From MGIIb-O1 sp002457595 (lineage in GTDB: Archaea > Thermoplasmatota > Poseidoniia > Poseidoniales > Thalassarchaeaceae), in NCBI GenBank assembly GCA_045568115.1, contig JBJLBO010000001.1:124001-188000 (forward strand): DNA of 64,000 nucleotides, written 5' to 3'. The notes under the pieces were generated by a model that was given only the letters and a program-made list of their open reading frames with translations, had not been told where the DNA came from and made no database searches. Numbering within the stretch: position 1 is the first letter of the stretch; each line of letters begins with the position of its first letter. The translations under genes were made by a program, and so were the position numbers. Shown here piece by piece: positions 52,337 to 60,868 of this stretch.

Positions 52337-53098
52337 ATGACAATCGCCGTTCTTCTCAAACAAGTACCTGATACTACTGCCAAAATCTCAGTTAGCGGGA
52401 ATCGAGTTGACGAAGGTGCTGTTGCAAAGTGGTCAATGAGCCCCTATGATGAGTATGCACTTGAGTCTGCACTTCAGTTGAAAGGATCTGTTGGTGGAGA
52501 CCTAGTTGCGATTACCGCTGGACCTGTTCGCTGTGAGAAATTACTACGTGACGCAGCTGCTGTTGGTGCGGACACTCTAGTTCATGTCTCTGTAGATGAT
52601 ATTGGTGCTCTTGATTCTACTCAAGTTCAGGCACTATTGGCTGCTGCTGTCAGCAAAAGTGGAGCTAATGTAGTATTCTGTGGTAAGCAAGCAGCAGATA
52701 CCAACTCTGGATCAACGGGCCCTGGCGTTGCAGAAATTCTCAACGCTGCTTGTGTAACACTCGTATCAGAAGTCTCCTCAGATGGAGGAGGGTTCATTGC
52801 AACTCGACCAAGTGCTGCAGGGCAAGAAAAGGTAGGTGTAAACTCGCCTTGTGTTTTTGCATTTGACAAGGGGCTAACCGAAATGCGTAGACCAAATGTC
52901 CGTGGAATCATGATGGCCAAGAAGAAGCCTGTTGATGTATGGAGTGCTGCAGACCTTGGAGTGGATCTTGGTGCATCAACAGTTACTATTGAGGCTCATT
53001 CGCCACCGGCTGAGAAACCACCGGGTCAAAAGTTTGAGGGGGCTGACTCGGTTCCCACTGTAGTTAGTAAATTACGTGATGAGGCAAATGTCATCTGA
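52337..53098 (+). CDS. etfB: Electron transfer flavoprotein beta subunit
   Basis: 253 residues. ETF carries electrons from acyl-CoA dehydrogenases to the quinone pool. The beta subunit shows IAVLLKQVPDTTAKISVSG, SPYDEYALESALQLK, and FCGKQAADTNSGSTGPGVAE, the AMP/FAD-contact region, and the later RPNVRGIMMAKKKP. A gagg site precedes the ATG. etfA follows after 12 bases in one operon; gcdH lies upstream. Confidence 0.96.
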   Translation: MTIAVLLKQVPDTTAKISVSGNRVDEGAVAKWSMSPYDEYALESALQLKGSVGGDLVAITAGPVRCEKLLRDAAAVGADTLVHVSVDDIGALDSTQVQALLAAAVSKSGANVVFCGKQAADTNSGSTGPGVAEILNAACVTLVSEVSSDGGGFIATRPSAAGQEKVGVNSPCVFAFDKGLTEMRRPNVRGIMMAKKKPVDVWSAADLGVDLGASTVTIEAHSPPAEKPPGQKFEGADSVPTVVSKLRDEANVI

Positions 53099-53110
53099 GG
53101 AGGAATAGAT

Positions 53111-54025
53111 ATGGAAATTACAGTAATAGCAGAATCATCAGGGAATTCACTTCATCCAATTACAGCTCAACTAGTAGGAGCAGCCTGTGCATTAGGTGGC
53201 TCTCCAACTGTGGTAGTACCAGGTGGAAACGGGGCAAATGAAGCTGCAACTATCAATGGCGTCTCAAAGGTCGTCTCTGTTGTAGGTGATTGCTTTGCAA
53301 GTTTTGATGGAGGTGCATGGGCATCAGCTCTAACACCACAGTGCAACGGTGTTGTACTTGCTGGCGCTACACCGAACGGTCGTGAAGTTGCTGCAAGAAT
53401 TGCTGCCAAGATGGGGATTGCAATTATCCAAGACGCAACTGCACTATCAGGAGGCATCAATATCACTCGACCAATATATTCCGGTAAGGCTGTTGAAACC
53501 TCTAGTGTTTCCGGTGACTGTGTTATCACTTTGAGAGCAAATGCATTCGATGCTGCTGGAAGTGGAGGCAGCGCACCAATCAATACAGTAGACCAAAGCG
53601 CTGATGTCTCTATTGCAATCAAAGAAGCTATCGCGAAAGCAAGTGAAAGATTAGATGTCTCAGAGGCAGATATTATCATCTCAGGTGGGCGAGGCATAGG
53701 TGAAAAAGAGAATTTTTCACATCTTGAAGAAGTTGCAGATATGATAGGAGCTGCTGTTGGGGCATCACGTGCAGTTGTTGACGAGTGGGGTATGCCTCAC
53801 AGTATGCAAGTAGGTCAAACTGGAAAGACCGTTACACCATCTTTGTACATTGCTGTAGGGATTTCCGGAGCCATTCAACATCTTGCTGGTATGCGCTCCT
53901 CTAAGTATATTGTAGCCATCAATAAAGATCCTGACGCCCCCATTTTTGGTGTTGCAGACTATGGAATTGTGTCAACATGGGAAGACGCAATTCCTGCTCT
54001 AAAGAGTGCTCTTGCTGCACTTTAG
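53111..54025 (+). CDS. etfA: Electron transfer flavoprotein alpha subunit
   Basis: 304 residues forming the FAD-binding partner of etfB. The N-terminal domain includes GVVLAGATPNGREVAARIAA; the C-terminal FAD signature is present as ISGGRGIGEKENFSHLEEVA, GASRAVVDEWGMPHSMQVGQTGKTVTP-type sequence and INKDPDAPIFGVADYGIV. The SRAVVDEGW-like element is typical. It is preceded by aggagg and coupled to etfB. Confidence 0.97.
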   Translation: MEITVIAESSGNSLHPITAQLVGAACALGGSPTVVVPGGNGANEAATINGVSKVVSVVGDCFASFDGGAWASALTPQCNGVVLAGATPNGREVAARIAAKMGIAIIQDATALSGGINITRPIYSGKAVETSSVSGDCVITLRANAFDAAGSGGSAPINTVDQSADVSIAIKEAIAKASERLDVSEADIIISGGRGIGEKENFSHLEEVADMIGAAVGASRAVVDEWGMPHSMQVGQTGKTVTPSLYIAVGISGAIQHLAGMRSSKYIVAINKDPDAPIFGVADYGIVSTWEDAIPALKSALAAL

Positions 54026-54036
54026 AACCGTAAAAA

Positions 54037-55539
54037 TCACTGAATGCGAATTGTAACCATCGATGTTGTCGATGCTCCGCGGTTGTCGGTCACTTGTAAT
54101 TTAAACGTGTGAACACCGGATGGCAATTTTACCTTAATCATAGGAGTATGTCCAATGATTTTGTCCTTCTCATTCTGCCACGCCCAAGACTCAATAGTCC
54201 CATCTGGATCATATGAGCGGCTTCCATCGAGCAGGACTATTGCTGTCTCATCTTCATCGGCATTTACTGTTCGATCTTCTCCTGCGTCAGCAATTGGTGG
54301 AAGATTAATGGCACGGGCTGAAGAGGAAAGATCTTCAAGCAAATCAACCTCTACAACCTTTTCCTCATTGATGATTTCCAATTCTTCTCCAAGTGCACTC
54401 ATCAAATCATCTGTTTCACTAATTGCCATAGGTGGAGCATCAGCTAGGGCGATTTCCTCTTGAGACAAATCTCCAGCAAATTCACTTGAACCTTGGCTAA
54501 TCTCTTCAAAATTGAATTCGTCTCCTTCAGGTAAATATGGAATCGAATCGGGATCAAGAAGAATTACAGGAGCCGGATTAGAGCCAGCAGGTGATTCGCC
54601 AATAATTACCAGATTCCCATTATCTAGAATCATCATCTGAGTTATCAGTCCAGAATGCTCAAAAGACCATGAAATCTCTCCACTATTATTGATACGATAA
54701 ACTTGAAACCAAGAACTAACAAGGATATCTCCCTGATATTCAATGATATTGGAAATGGGATAATCGAAATTGATTACTTCTTCGATTTGATTATTACCAA
54801 CTTCAAGAGAAAGTAGTTTGCCATCAATACAACCCACTAATGCTCCCTTTTTGGTAGCCAAAATTACAGTTACGCGTGATGGTAATTCAATAGTATGAAT
54901 CAATCCTTGATTCGGATGCCAACATTCTATTCGGTTCTGGAATCTATCATCAATAATCATTCCAAGTGATTCTCGAGAAACAAGAAGAACTCCTTCCTCT
55001 CGGAACACCATACAGGAAATTGTCTCCGTATCATCATCACTAACTACAGATTCGTGTATAATTTGGACATTTTTATCAATAATTAGTAGTGAACCATTCG
55101 CGAGAGATATTGAGGCTATTTCATTATAATTAGAGCAAATAAGACCGGTTATATCTCCAATAACCTCTCGATTAGTGACCTCACCATCAAGATGAACTTG
55201 AATGACTCCCCCTGAACCATCTGCAACCAATATATTTTCTTTAGAAGCAGAGATTATATCACATCCAGAATCTATTCCTAAAGACCATTTTTGGCGACTT
55301 GCGAAAGCATGTAATCCATTGGTTGTTGCAGTAATCAGATTCTCACCTATCCTGACTATTCCGGAGATATTAGAATCCATTTCAGTACTGCTCAACAAAG
55401 TATCACCATCGTAAATTAGCAACTTTCCAGAGGAAGTCCCTATTCCGAATTTGTCTTGAGATATTTTGCATGAAACACTAACTGAATCATCAATCTCAAT
55501 GATAGAGACACGGTCAATAGTAGGGTGCACGATGCCCAA
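54037..55539 (-). CDS. Beta-propeller protein with C-terminal PKD domain
   Basis: About 500 residues; the start is uncertain (TTG at 55539, GTG at 55530). Residues ~10-330 have repeated propeller blades (FGIGTSSGKLLIYDGDTLL, ENLITATTNGLHAF, GSLLIIDKNVQIIHES). An acidic linker (~335-400) follows, then a PKD domain with PPIADAGEDRTVNADE, LLDGSRSYDPDGTIESWAW and VTDNRGASTTSMVTI. PKD domains are normally extracellular, but I see no signal peptide or membrane helix, so the location is unclear. It is convergent with etfA, with 11 bases between. Confidence 0.75.
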   Translation of the reverse strand: MGIVHPTIDRVSIIEIDDSVSVSCKISQDKFGIGTSSGKLLIYDGDTLLSSTEMDSNISGIVRIGENLITATTNGLHAFASRQKWSLGIDSGCDIISASKENILVADGSGGVIQVHLDGEVTNREVIGDITGLICSNYNEIASISLANGSLLIIDKNVQIIHESVVSDDDTETISCMVFREEGVLLVSRESLGMIIDDRFQNRIECWHPNQGLIHTIELPSRVTVILATKKGALVGCIDGKLLSLEVGNNQIEEVINFDYPISNIIEYQGDILVSSWFQVYRINNSGEISWSFEHSGLITQMMILDNGNLVIIGESPAGSNPAPVILLDPDSIPYLPEGDEFNFEEISQGSSEFAGDLSQEEIALADAPPMAISETDDLMSALGEELEIINEEKVVEVDLLEDLSSSARAINLPPIADAGEDRTVNADEDETAIVLLDGSRSYDPDGTIESWAWQNEKDKIIGHTPMIKVKLPSGVHTFKLQVTDNRGASTTSMVTIRIQ

Positions 55540-55602
55540 CCAAACTCATACTGTTTTCACCCTGTCGTGTATTTGGGTAAATGAGAGTATACTATGAGGT
55601 GT

Positions 55603-57093
55603 TCAAGCCTTAGCCGAATCCCTACGTTTTGCTTCTAATTTAGAAAGATATTCGGCATCAATACTTCCCGCCACGTATTTACCATCAAAACAAGAACAGT
55701 CGAACTTTGCAAGATTAGTTTTGGGATCCCCTAAACAGGCTTCTACTAAGTCATCAAGGCGCTGGTATATCAGCCAGTCAGCACCTATATTTTCACATAT
55801 CTCATCTATGGTTCGATTGTGAGCAACATATTCGTGCTTGGCAGGCATATCAATTCCATACACATTGGGATGTACAACAGGAGGAGCTGCTGATGCGAAG
55901 TAGACTTTCTTTGCACCAGCTTCACGAGCCATCTCAACAATCCTACGAGAAGTGTTTCCTCTAACTATACTATCATCGACAATTAGTACATTTTTTCCAC
56001 TGAATTCAGAACGAATAGTGTTTAGTTTCTTACGAACAGAGTCCTTACGAATGGCTTGTTCAGGCATGATAAATGTCCGACCAATATATCGATTTTTGAC
56101 AAAACCCTCTCTGTAAGGGGTTTCTAATTCACGGGCTAGTTCGAGTGCAGCGATTCGCCCACTATCTGGGACTGGAATTACTGCTTCGATACCATGAGCG
56201 GGGTTCGATTCGATAATTCTCTGAGCTAATATTGCTCCCATCCTGATTCGTGCACCATGTACTGAAATACCATCTATCCTAGAATCAGGGCGGGCAAAGT
56301 AAACGTGTTCAAAAATACAAGGCCGATGAACGGGAGAGTCGTGACAAATCTGTGATTTAGTTGAACCGTCCATACGAACAACAACTACCTCGCCCGGTTG
56401 AACATCTCTTGAAATTTCAAAACCAAGAGCTTTCATTGCAACGGACTCGGATGCGAATACCGTCTCTGTGAACCCATCAACCTCACAAGTCCCCATACAT
56501 AGAGGTCGAATGCCAAAAGGATCTCTAAAAGCCACAATCCCCCAGCCAGTAATCATTGCAATTGCTGAGTATGAGCCCTCAACTGTTTCATTGATTGCTC
56601 GAATTGCCCGAAATACATCCTCTTCAGAGAGTGCATCGAGACCGCCTCTTCTACCATTTACTGCGCGTTGAATTTCGGCTGCAAATAGATTTAGTAATGC
56701 TTCAGAATCTGAACTTGTATTGATTCGTCTATGATCTCGCTCAAGAAGACTATCAATTACTTTTTCAGGATTAGTTAGATTCCCATTGTGCGCAAGGCTA
56801 ACTCCAAAGGGCGAATTTGTGTAGAAAGGTTGAGCCTCTGCGGCTGATGAAGAACCTGCTGTTGGATAGCGGACATGTCCGAGACCCATCGAACCTTCTA
56901 GTGACTTGATATGTCGGAGACGGAATACATCACGAACCAACCCATTGGCTCGGCGATGAGAAATATTGTTTGAATCACTAGTTACGATTCCTGCGGCATC
57001 CTGTCCGCGGTGCTGTAGAACCAACAATCCATCGTACAGAGTTTTGCCCACTTGAGAGTCAGGATGCCCGACGAGGCCGATAATACCGCACAT
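55603..57093 (-). CDS. purF: Amidophosphoribosyltransferase
   Basis: First step of purine synthesis (PRPP plus glutamine to phosphoribosylamine). The Ntn glutaminase domain starts MCGIIGLVGH with Cys2 as nucleophile, then GHVRYPTAGSSSAAEAQPF and AHNGNLTNPE. The PRPP-binding site is VLIVDDSIVRGNTSRRIV. Four Cys-containing C-terminal regions (ACLGD, FDCSCFDGKYVAG) fit the Fe-S type. A propeptide is absent, as Cys2 follows the initiator Met. The gene for L37e lies upstream on the same strand, a neighbourhood seen in other euryarchaea. Confidence 0.97.
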   Translation of the reverse strand: MCGIIGLVGHPDSQVGKTLYDGLLVLQHRGQDAAGIVTSDSNNISHRRANGLVRDVFRLRHIKSLEGSMGLGHVRYPTAGSSSAAEAQPFYTNSPFGVSLAHNGNLTNPEKVIDSLLERDHRRINTSSDSEALLNLFAAEIQRAVNGRRGGLDALSEEDVFRAIRAINETVEGSYSAIAMITGWGIVAFRDPFGIRPLCMGTCEVDGFTETVFASESVAMKALGFEISRDVQPGEVVVVRMDGSTKSQICHDSPVHRPCIFEHVYFARPDSRIDGISVHGARIRMGAILAQRIIESNPAHGIEAVIPVPDSGRIAALELARELETPYREGFVKNRYIGRTFIMPEQAIRKDSVRKKLNTIRSEFSGKNVLIVDDSIVRGNTSRRIVEMAREAGAKKVYFASAAPPVVHPNVYGIDMPAKHEYVAHNRTIDEICENIGADWLIYQRLDDLVEACLGDPKTNLAKFDCSCFDGKYVAGSIDAEYLSKLEAKRRDSAKA

Positions 57094-57149
57094 CGGGAAT
57101 CAGTCCGTGGTGAGTTACTAGGGTCTTAGCCATTTCCGGCTCAGCACCC

Positions 57150-57338
57150 TCACTTCTTCTGCTCAGCCATTGAGCGGTTTCTCTTATTCCAGCGGAACTT
57201 GCGAAGACGAGCGGTCTCGCCGAATCCGCATGAAGCACAAGCTCGCTTCTGCTTGTGGTATGAATGACGGCCGCATCGGCGACAGCGGATGTGCGTGGAC
57301 TTCTGCTTCTTGCCCATGCTTGGAGTACCCTTTGACAT
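57150..57338 (-). CDS. rpl37e: Large ribosomal subunit protein eL37 (L37e)
   Basis: 62 residues from the ATG at 57338 with ggtgg upstream. MSKGTPSMGKKQKSTHIRCR is the classic start; the zinc ribbon has CxxC pairs in IRCRRCGRHSYH and ACASCGFGE, all four Cys intact. It is archaeal/eukaryotic specific and sits upstream of purF on the same strand, as in other euryarchaea. Confidence 0.97.
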   Translation of the reverse strand: MSKGTPSMGKKQKSTHIRCRRCGRHSYHKQKRACASCGFGETARLRKFRWNKRNRSMAEQKK

Positions 57339-57423
57339 GATTACCACCCTTTAGAGACAGCGCGGCGACCGGCCCGAGTGTTATGAGCGTTACTAACGCA
57401 ATAACCAACCAGTGGATGTAGAT

Positions 57424-57801
57424 TTACTCGTCAAGTAAAGCCAGTAGAGGATCTTCTGACTCTCTTTCAAATGTAGTTTTCAACACAAGAATTGTCACAA
57501 TCAAGAAAATAAAGGGCATAAATGAAAGAAGTGTGACAATTGCTAACCCCAATATTACGAACATCAATTCTAATAATTCTCCGAATATTGGCAATTCGGA
57601 TTTAGAGAGTGATTCAATAATTAAAATCGCGGATGGTATTGACAATACAACCAATGATAAGATGACTGACGGATTCGGATTATGGTAAGGATTCCAGGTG
57701 ACCAGTAAATGAATAATTGAACAATAAGCCACCATCATGATTCCAACTAGAACACCGAGAATGAAAAAATCAAGTGAAAGAATGGATAAATCTGAGATCA
57801 T
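57424..57801 (-). CDS. Small three-helix membrane protein
   Basis: 125 residues with about three long hydrophobic segments (LDFFILGVLVGIMMVAYCSI, VILSLVVLSIPSAILII, LMFVILGLAIVTLLSF and following), and a short acidic end. I do not recognise a family. Its ATG overlaps the stop of the upstream membrane protein by 4 bases, so the two are co-translated and may form a complex. Confidence 0.6.
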   Translation of the reverse strand: MISDLSILSLDFFILGVLVGIMMVAYCSIIHLLVTWNPYHNPNPSVILSLVVLSIPSAILIIESLSKSELPIFGELLELMFVILGLAIVTLLSFMPFIFLIVTILVLKTTFERESEDPLLALLDE

Positions 57802-58415
57802 TGTCTATCACCTCTAAGATTCCGCCTAATTATCTCGGTGACCATTTTCATCTCACGTTCGTCTAAGGGACTTGTCTGACCTTCGCCAATAAGCCGGCGT
57901 TCAGAATATCTTATGATAACGAAGTAAAGATAGGACGCACAAATAATTCCTATTGAAACGAAAATAAACCAGAAAATCACAATTGGACTAAAAACCAAAC
58001 TCGCGATTAATTGAATTTGAGTTATCTGATACCATGAGGCTAGAATTAGGAACCATCCAACTATAGCGACAGAGGTTTTTGAGTCACCATATAATGACCC
58101 TCTAAGGACTAATGCTAGGCCAATTATTGCCAATGAAATCCAAATTAGTGAGTCGATGATGAATTCAAGATATAGTTCTCTAATTTCAGAATCACAAAAA
58201 TGATACTGACAAATTCCAGATCCGCCTTCAAAGTATTGCTTGTTCTCTGGAATGAAAATCATCATCGCAAGGCCTAAAGCACCTAAAGGGATAGCAAATC
58301 TACTGCGCTCAAAAGAGGGGCCCATTCTTTGTAAAGAAAATGAAGCAATCATGAGGCTCCAGCCCAAAATTACCTGTAAGCCCCAACTTATCACGAATAC
58401 TGGAGAGACAACCAA
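57798..58415 (-). CDS. Membrane protein, about five helices
   Basis: About 205 residues, start uncertain (TTG at 58415 or GTG slightly downstream). Hydrophobic segments include ISWGLQVILGWSLMIASF, AIPLGALGLAMMIFI, DSLIWISLAIIGLALVL, VAIVGWFLILASWYQI and a double segment around VFSPIVIFWFIFVSIGI. A loop with two Cys (GSGICQYHFCDSE) lies on one side, and the tail is basic (RRNLRGDR). No family is recognised. It is coupled to the next gene and lies between the L37e-purF and L44e operons, divergent from L44e. Confidence 0.6.
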   Translation of the reverse strand: MVVSPVFVISWGLQVILGWSLMIASFSLQRMGPSFERSRFAIPLGALGLAMMIFIPENKQYFEGGSGICQYHFCDSEIRELYLEFIIDSLIWISLAIIGLALVLRGSLYGDSKTSVAIVGWFLILASWYQITQIQLIASLVFSPIVIFWFIFVSIGIICASYLYFVIIRYSERRLIGEGQTSPLDEREMKMVTEIIRRNLRGDRQ

Positions 58416-58550
58416 TTATTTGATTTGACTTACGTAAAAGGGTCAGATAATCACTATACTCAGCCCCGAACATCATCTCCTCCTAGCACGACACAATCAT
58501 ATACGGGTCATAGGTGGGCGCGTCGTCGTAAGACGCTGAGGTGCAGTACA

Positions 58551-58832
58551 ATGGTCAAGATGCCACGCAAAGTTATGCGATATTCGCCCTCTGCTGGTAA
58601 GCACACCGAGCATGCCGTCGAACGAGTCAAGAAGCGCCGTGCTTCTGAATTGAAGTGGGGACAGCGAAGGTTTCGCAGAGTTACTGCAGGATACCGGGGA
58701 TTCCCTCGCCCTAAGCCATCTGGTGAAAAGCCAACAAAGCGTGTAAATCTACTATACCGCTGCAGTGAGACTGGGAAGGCTCACCAACCTGCAGCACAAC
58801 GTGCAAAGAAATTCGAATTAATTGAAAAGTGA
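58551..58832 (+). CDS. rpl44e: Large ribosomal subunit protein eL42 (L44e), zinc cysteines largely lost
   Basis: 93 residues. I chose the ATG at 58551, with gaggtg about 7 bases upstream. The body matches L44e (KKRRASELKWGQRRFRRVTAG, GFPRPKPSGEKPTKRVNLLY, KKFELIEK). In usual archaeal L44e the zinc site reads YCPxCxxH and RCKECGKAH. Here the first pair is YSPSAGKH and the second RCSETGKAH, so three of four Cys are replaced and only Cys71 remains. The protein should still bind rRNA through the basic parts but without zinc. It opens the L44e-S27e-aIF2alpha-Nop10-PAC2 operon. Confidence 0.95.
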   Translation: MVKMPRKVMRYSPSAGKHTEHAVERVKKRRASELKWGQRRFRRVTAGYRGFPRPKPSGEKPTKRVNLLYRCSETGKAHQPAAQRAKKFELIEK

Positions 58833-58845
58833 TTGAGGAGTTAAA

Positions 58846-59019
58846 ATGGGCGATGCGAACTTTCTAAGGGTCAACTGCATTGACTGCGGAAACGAGGCAA
58901 TCATTTTCGAAAGGGCGTCCACAGCCATCGCCTGCTCAATTTGCGGAGCCACTCTGGCTCGCCCAGCAGGTGGCAAGGCCCAGCTCGTAGGGAGCAACAT
59001 CGTAGACGTCCTCGAGTGA
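58846..59019 (+). CDS. rps27e: Small ribosomal subunit protein eS27 (S27e)
   Basis: 57 residues, too short for most ORF filters. The translation MGDANFLRVNCIDCGNEAII is followed by FERASTAIACSICGATLARP and ends NIVDVLE, the full S27e pattern. The two CxxC pairs are intact (NCIDCG, ACSICG), unlike the neighbouring L44e. ggag is 7-10 bases upstream. It sits between L44e and aIF2alpha, the standard archaeal order. Confidence 0.97.
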   Translation: MGDANFLRVNCIDCGNEAIIFERASTAIACSICGATLARPAGGKAQLVGSNIVDVLE

Positions 59020-59033
59020 AGGGGACAGAATAC

Positions 59034-59822
59034 ATGACTAATGCTGAAGACCCATGGCCAGAAGAGGGGGAACTCCTCGTTTGTTCAGTCAAGACTGTTA
59101 AAGAGAATGGGGCCTATCTAAATCTTGATGGATATGGAAATCGTGAAGGATTTGTTTTCATTGGAGAAGTAGCAGCAGGTTGGGTACGAAATATCAGGAA
59201 CCATCTTCGCGTAGGTCAACGCGTTGTAGCCAAAGTAATTGATATTAAGAAGGATAGAGAGAGAGTTGATCTTTCTATCAAAACAGTTTCAGAAGAGCGC
59301 CGACGAGATACACTTCAGTCTTGGAAAAATGAACAACGTGCTAGACAGATCATGAATGTCGCTGCTGAAAGAATTGGTTGGGACGAAAACAAAACCACAG
59401 ACATTTCCGAAGAAATGATTGAAATTTTTGGCACTCTGTACGGGGCGCTTGAGGAATGTGCAATTTCGGAAACAGCTCTCTCGGATAATGGATTCTCCGG
59501 AAATTGGATGACAACTGTAATCGAACTGGCAATAGAAAATATTGTACCACCTTTCGTAGAGATACGAGGCAAGTACAATATCGAAGTATGGGGAGATGAA
59601 GGAGTCTATGCAATCAGAGATGCCTTATTAGCTGCCGAAGCAGTTGCTGAAGGCGTTGAAGATACAACTCTTACTTGTCACTATGATGGAGCCCCTGAAT
59701 ATCGGATAGACATCAAAGCACCAGATTACGAAACTGCTGAGAAACTCTGGCAAAATGCGCAAAATGCTGTGACTAAATCCATCACCTCGGCAGATGGGTC
59801 AATTGACATCGAACGCATGTGA
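59034..59822 (+). CDS. eif2a: Translation initiation factor aIF2 alpha subunit
   Basis: 262 residues from the ATG at 59034 (the open frame begins earlier at 58941, but those residues are antisense-like and overlap S27e). The S1/OB domain (~1-85) has GELLVCSVKTVKENGAYLNL, FIGEVAAGWVRNIRNHLRVG and KVIDIKKDRERVDLSIK. The helical domain with SWKNEQRARQIM follows, then the C-terminal alpha-beta domain (TLTCHYDGAPEYRIDIKAPDY). It binds initiator tRNA with the gamma subunit. It is the third gene of the translation operon. Confidence 0.96.
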   Translation: MTNAEDPWPEEGELLVCSVKTVKENGAYLNLDGYGNREGFVFIGEVAAGWVRNIRNHLRVGQRVVAKVIDIKKDRERVDLSIKTVSEERRRDTLQSWKNEQRARQIMNVAAERIGWDENKTTDISEEMIEIFGTLYGALEECAISETALSDNGFSGNWMTTVIELAIENIVPPFVEIRGKYNIEVWGDEGVYAIRDALLAAEAVAEGVEDTTLTCHYDGAPEYRIDIKAPDYETAEKLWQNAQNAVTKSITSADGSIDIERM

Positions 59823-59888
59823 AGTGACTTCGATTAGGATACAACTTCAAAGACCTCTGAAAGGGGCTAGGTTCTCTGAGGGATTGGG

Positions 59889-60104
59889 ATGGCTCGTACG
59901 AGATTGCAACGGTGTACCGCATGTGGCGGATATGGTCTAGGTGAAGAGTGTAAAAAATGTGGAGAGAAAATGACTACAGTTGCTCCTCTGAAATACTCTC
60001 CTCAAGATTCTCAGGGGGCTAGGCGAAGGCAGCGAGAAGATGCTGGAAGTGAAGAATGGATTGAATCGCTTCCAACTCCCAGGAAAGAAGGTGAGGAGGA
60101 ATGA
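59889..60104 (+). CDS. nop10: H/ACA ribonucleoprotein component aNop10
   Basis: 71 residues. Nop10 supports Cbf5 in H/ACA RNA-guided pseudouridylation. The zinc ribbon RLQRCTACGGYGLGEECKKC has four Cys (CxxC twice), followed by PLKYSPQDSQGARRRQRE with the conserved linear Pro-Lys-Tyr-Ser-Pro segment. The extension EEWIESLPTPRKEGEEE is acidic. Its stop overlaps the PAC2 ATG by 4 bases. Confidence 0.95.
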   Translation: MARTRLQRCTACGGYGLGEECKKCGEKMTTVAPLKYSPQDSQGARRRQREDAGSEEWIESLPTPRKEGEEE

Positions 60105-60859
60105 ATAGAACACGATTTCACTGGATTCTCGGTGAGAATTTACCAAAACATTCAGCACTTCTAGAAGCGGTCCCAGGAGTAGGGAATGTCGGTAAAATTG
60201 TTGTTGATGCTTTAATCCAAAAACATCCTTCTACACTTATCGCAAGATTACTACATCCTGACATGCCACCACATTCAGCACTCGATAATGATGGATTGTT
60301 AACTCCCCCCTCTATGCAAGTTCATCAAGTGATATTACCGGACGGGCAGTATCTGGTGACAGTTAGTGGAAATATTCAACCAATGACTGCCGCTGGCCAA
60401 AACGAGGTTGCTGAGGCGATCTTGGAGTTAGCGGCAGAAGCAGAAACTCCACAATTCCTAGTCCTTGCAGGATTATCTGCAGATGTAGAAGACAAAGACA
60501 TTCATGTAATCTGTGCCGATGCAGGAGTTAGAAGGGGACTTGAAGCAATTGACATTCCAGTTAGTAGAAATCAACCTGAAGCTGGGATGATTGGAGTAGC
60601 GGGATTATTGGTCTCTTTGTCCCCTCTCCATAACGTCCCTGCGGTAGCTCTTGTAGCAGAAACTGTTGGAGCCAGCGCAGATGTAATTGCTGCTAATCGG
60701 CTTGCAAATTGGATTGAACAAGCATTTGAACTCCCTCTCCAACTAGATTTAGATTCCACAGAACAAACCGCTCGTAAATTGTTAGAGAGTGTTGAGGTTT
60801 CAGGTACTATTGAAGATCATCTTGGGCTTGCTACAGAATCCGACGACTTCTATGTCTGA
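60101..60859 (+). CDS. PAC2-family (proteasome assembly chaperone-like) protein
   Basis: 252 residues. The family fold is visible in AVPGVGNVGKIVVDALIQK, LIARLLHPDMPPHSAL, FLVLAGLSADVEDKDIHVIC, PEAGMIGVAGLLVSLSPLHN and GASADVIAANRLANWIEQAF. Archaeal PAC2 proteins resemble eukaryotic proteasome assembly chaperone 2; the real role in archaea is unsettled. The start overlaps the Nop10 stop, and this L44e-S27e-aIF2alpha-Nop10-PAC2 order is conserved in archaea. Confidence 0.93.
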   Translation: MNRTRFHWILGENLPKHSALLEAVPGVGNVGKIVVDALIQKHPSTLIARLLHPDMPPHSALDNDGLLTPPSMQVHQVILPDGQYLVTVSGNIQPMTAAGQNEVAEAILELAAEAETPQFLVLAGLSADVEDKDIHVICADAGVRRGLEAIDIPVSRNQPEAGMIGVAGLLVSLSPLHNVPAVALVAETVGASADVIAANRLANWIEQAFELPLQLDLDSTEQTARKLLESVEVSGTIEDHLGLATESDDFYV

Positions 60860-60868
60860 GGTGAATAA

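Noticed and set aside
58941..59033. N-terminal extension of aIF2-alpha
   Set aside because: It overlaps the S27e gene in another frame; the S1 domain starts normally after the ATG at 59034 with its own ribosome-binding site.
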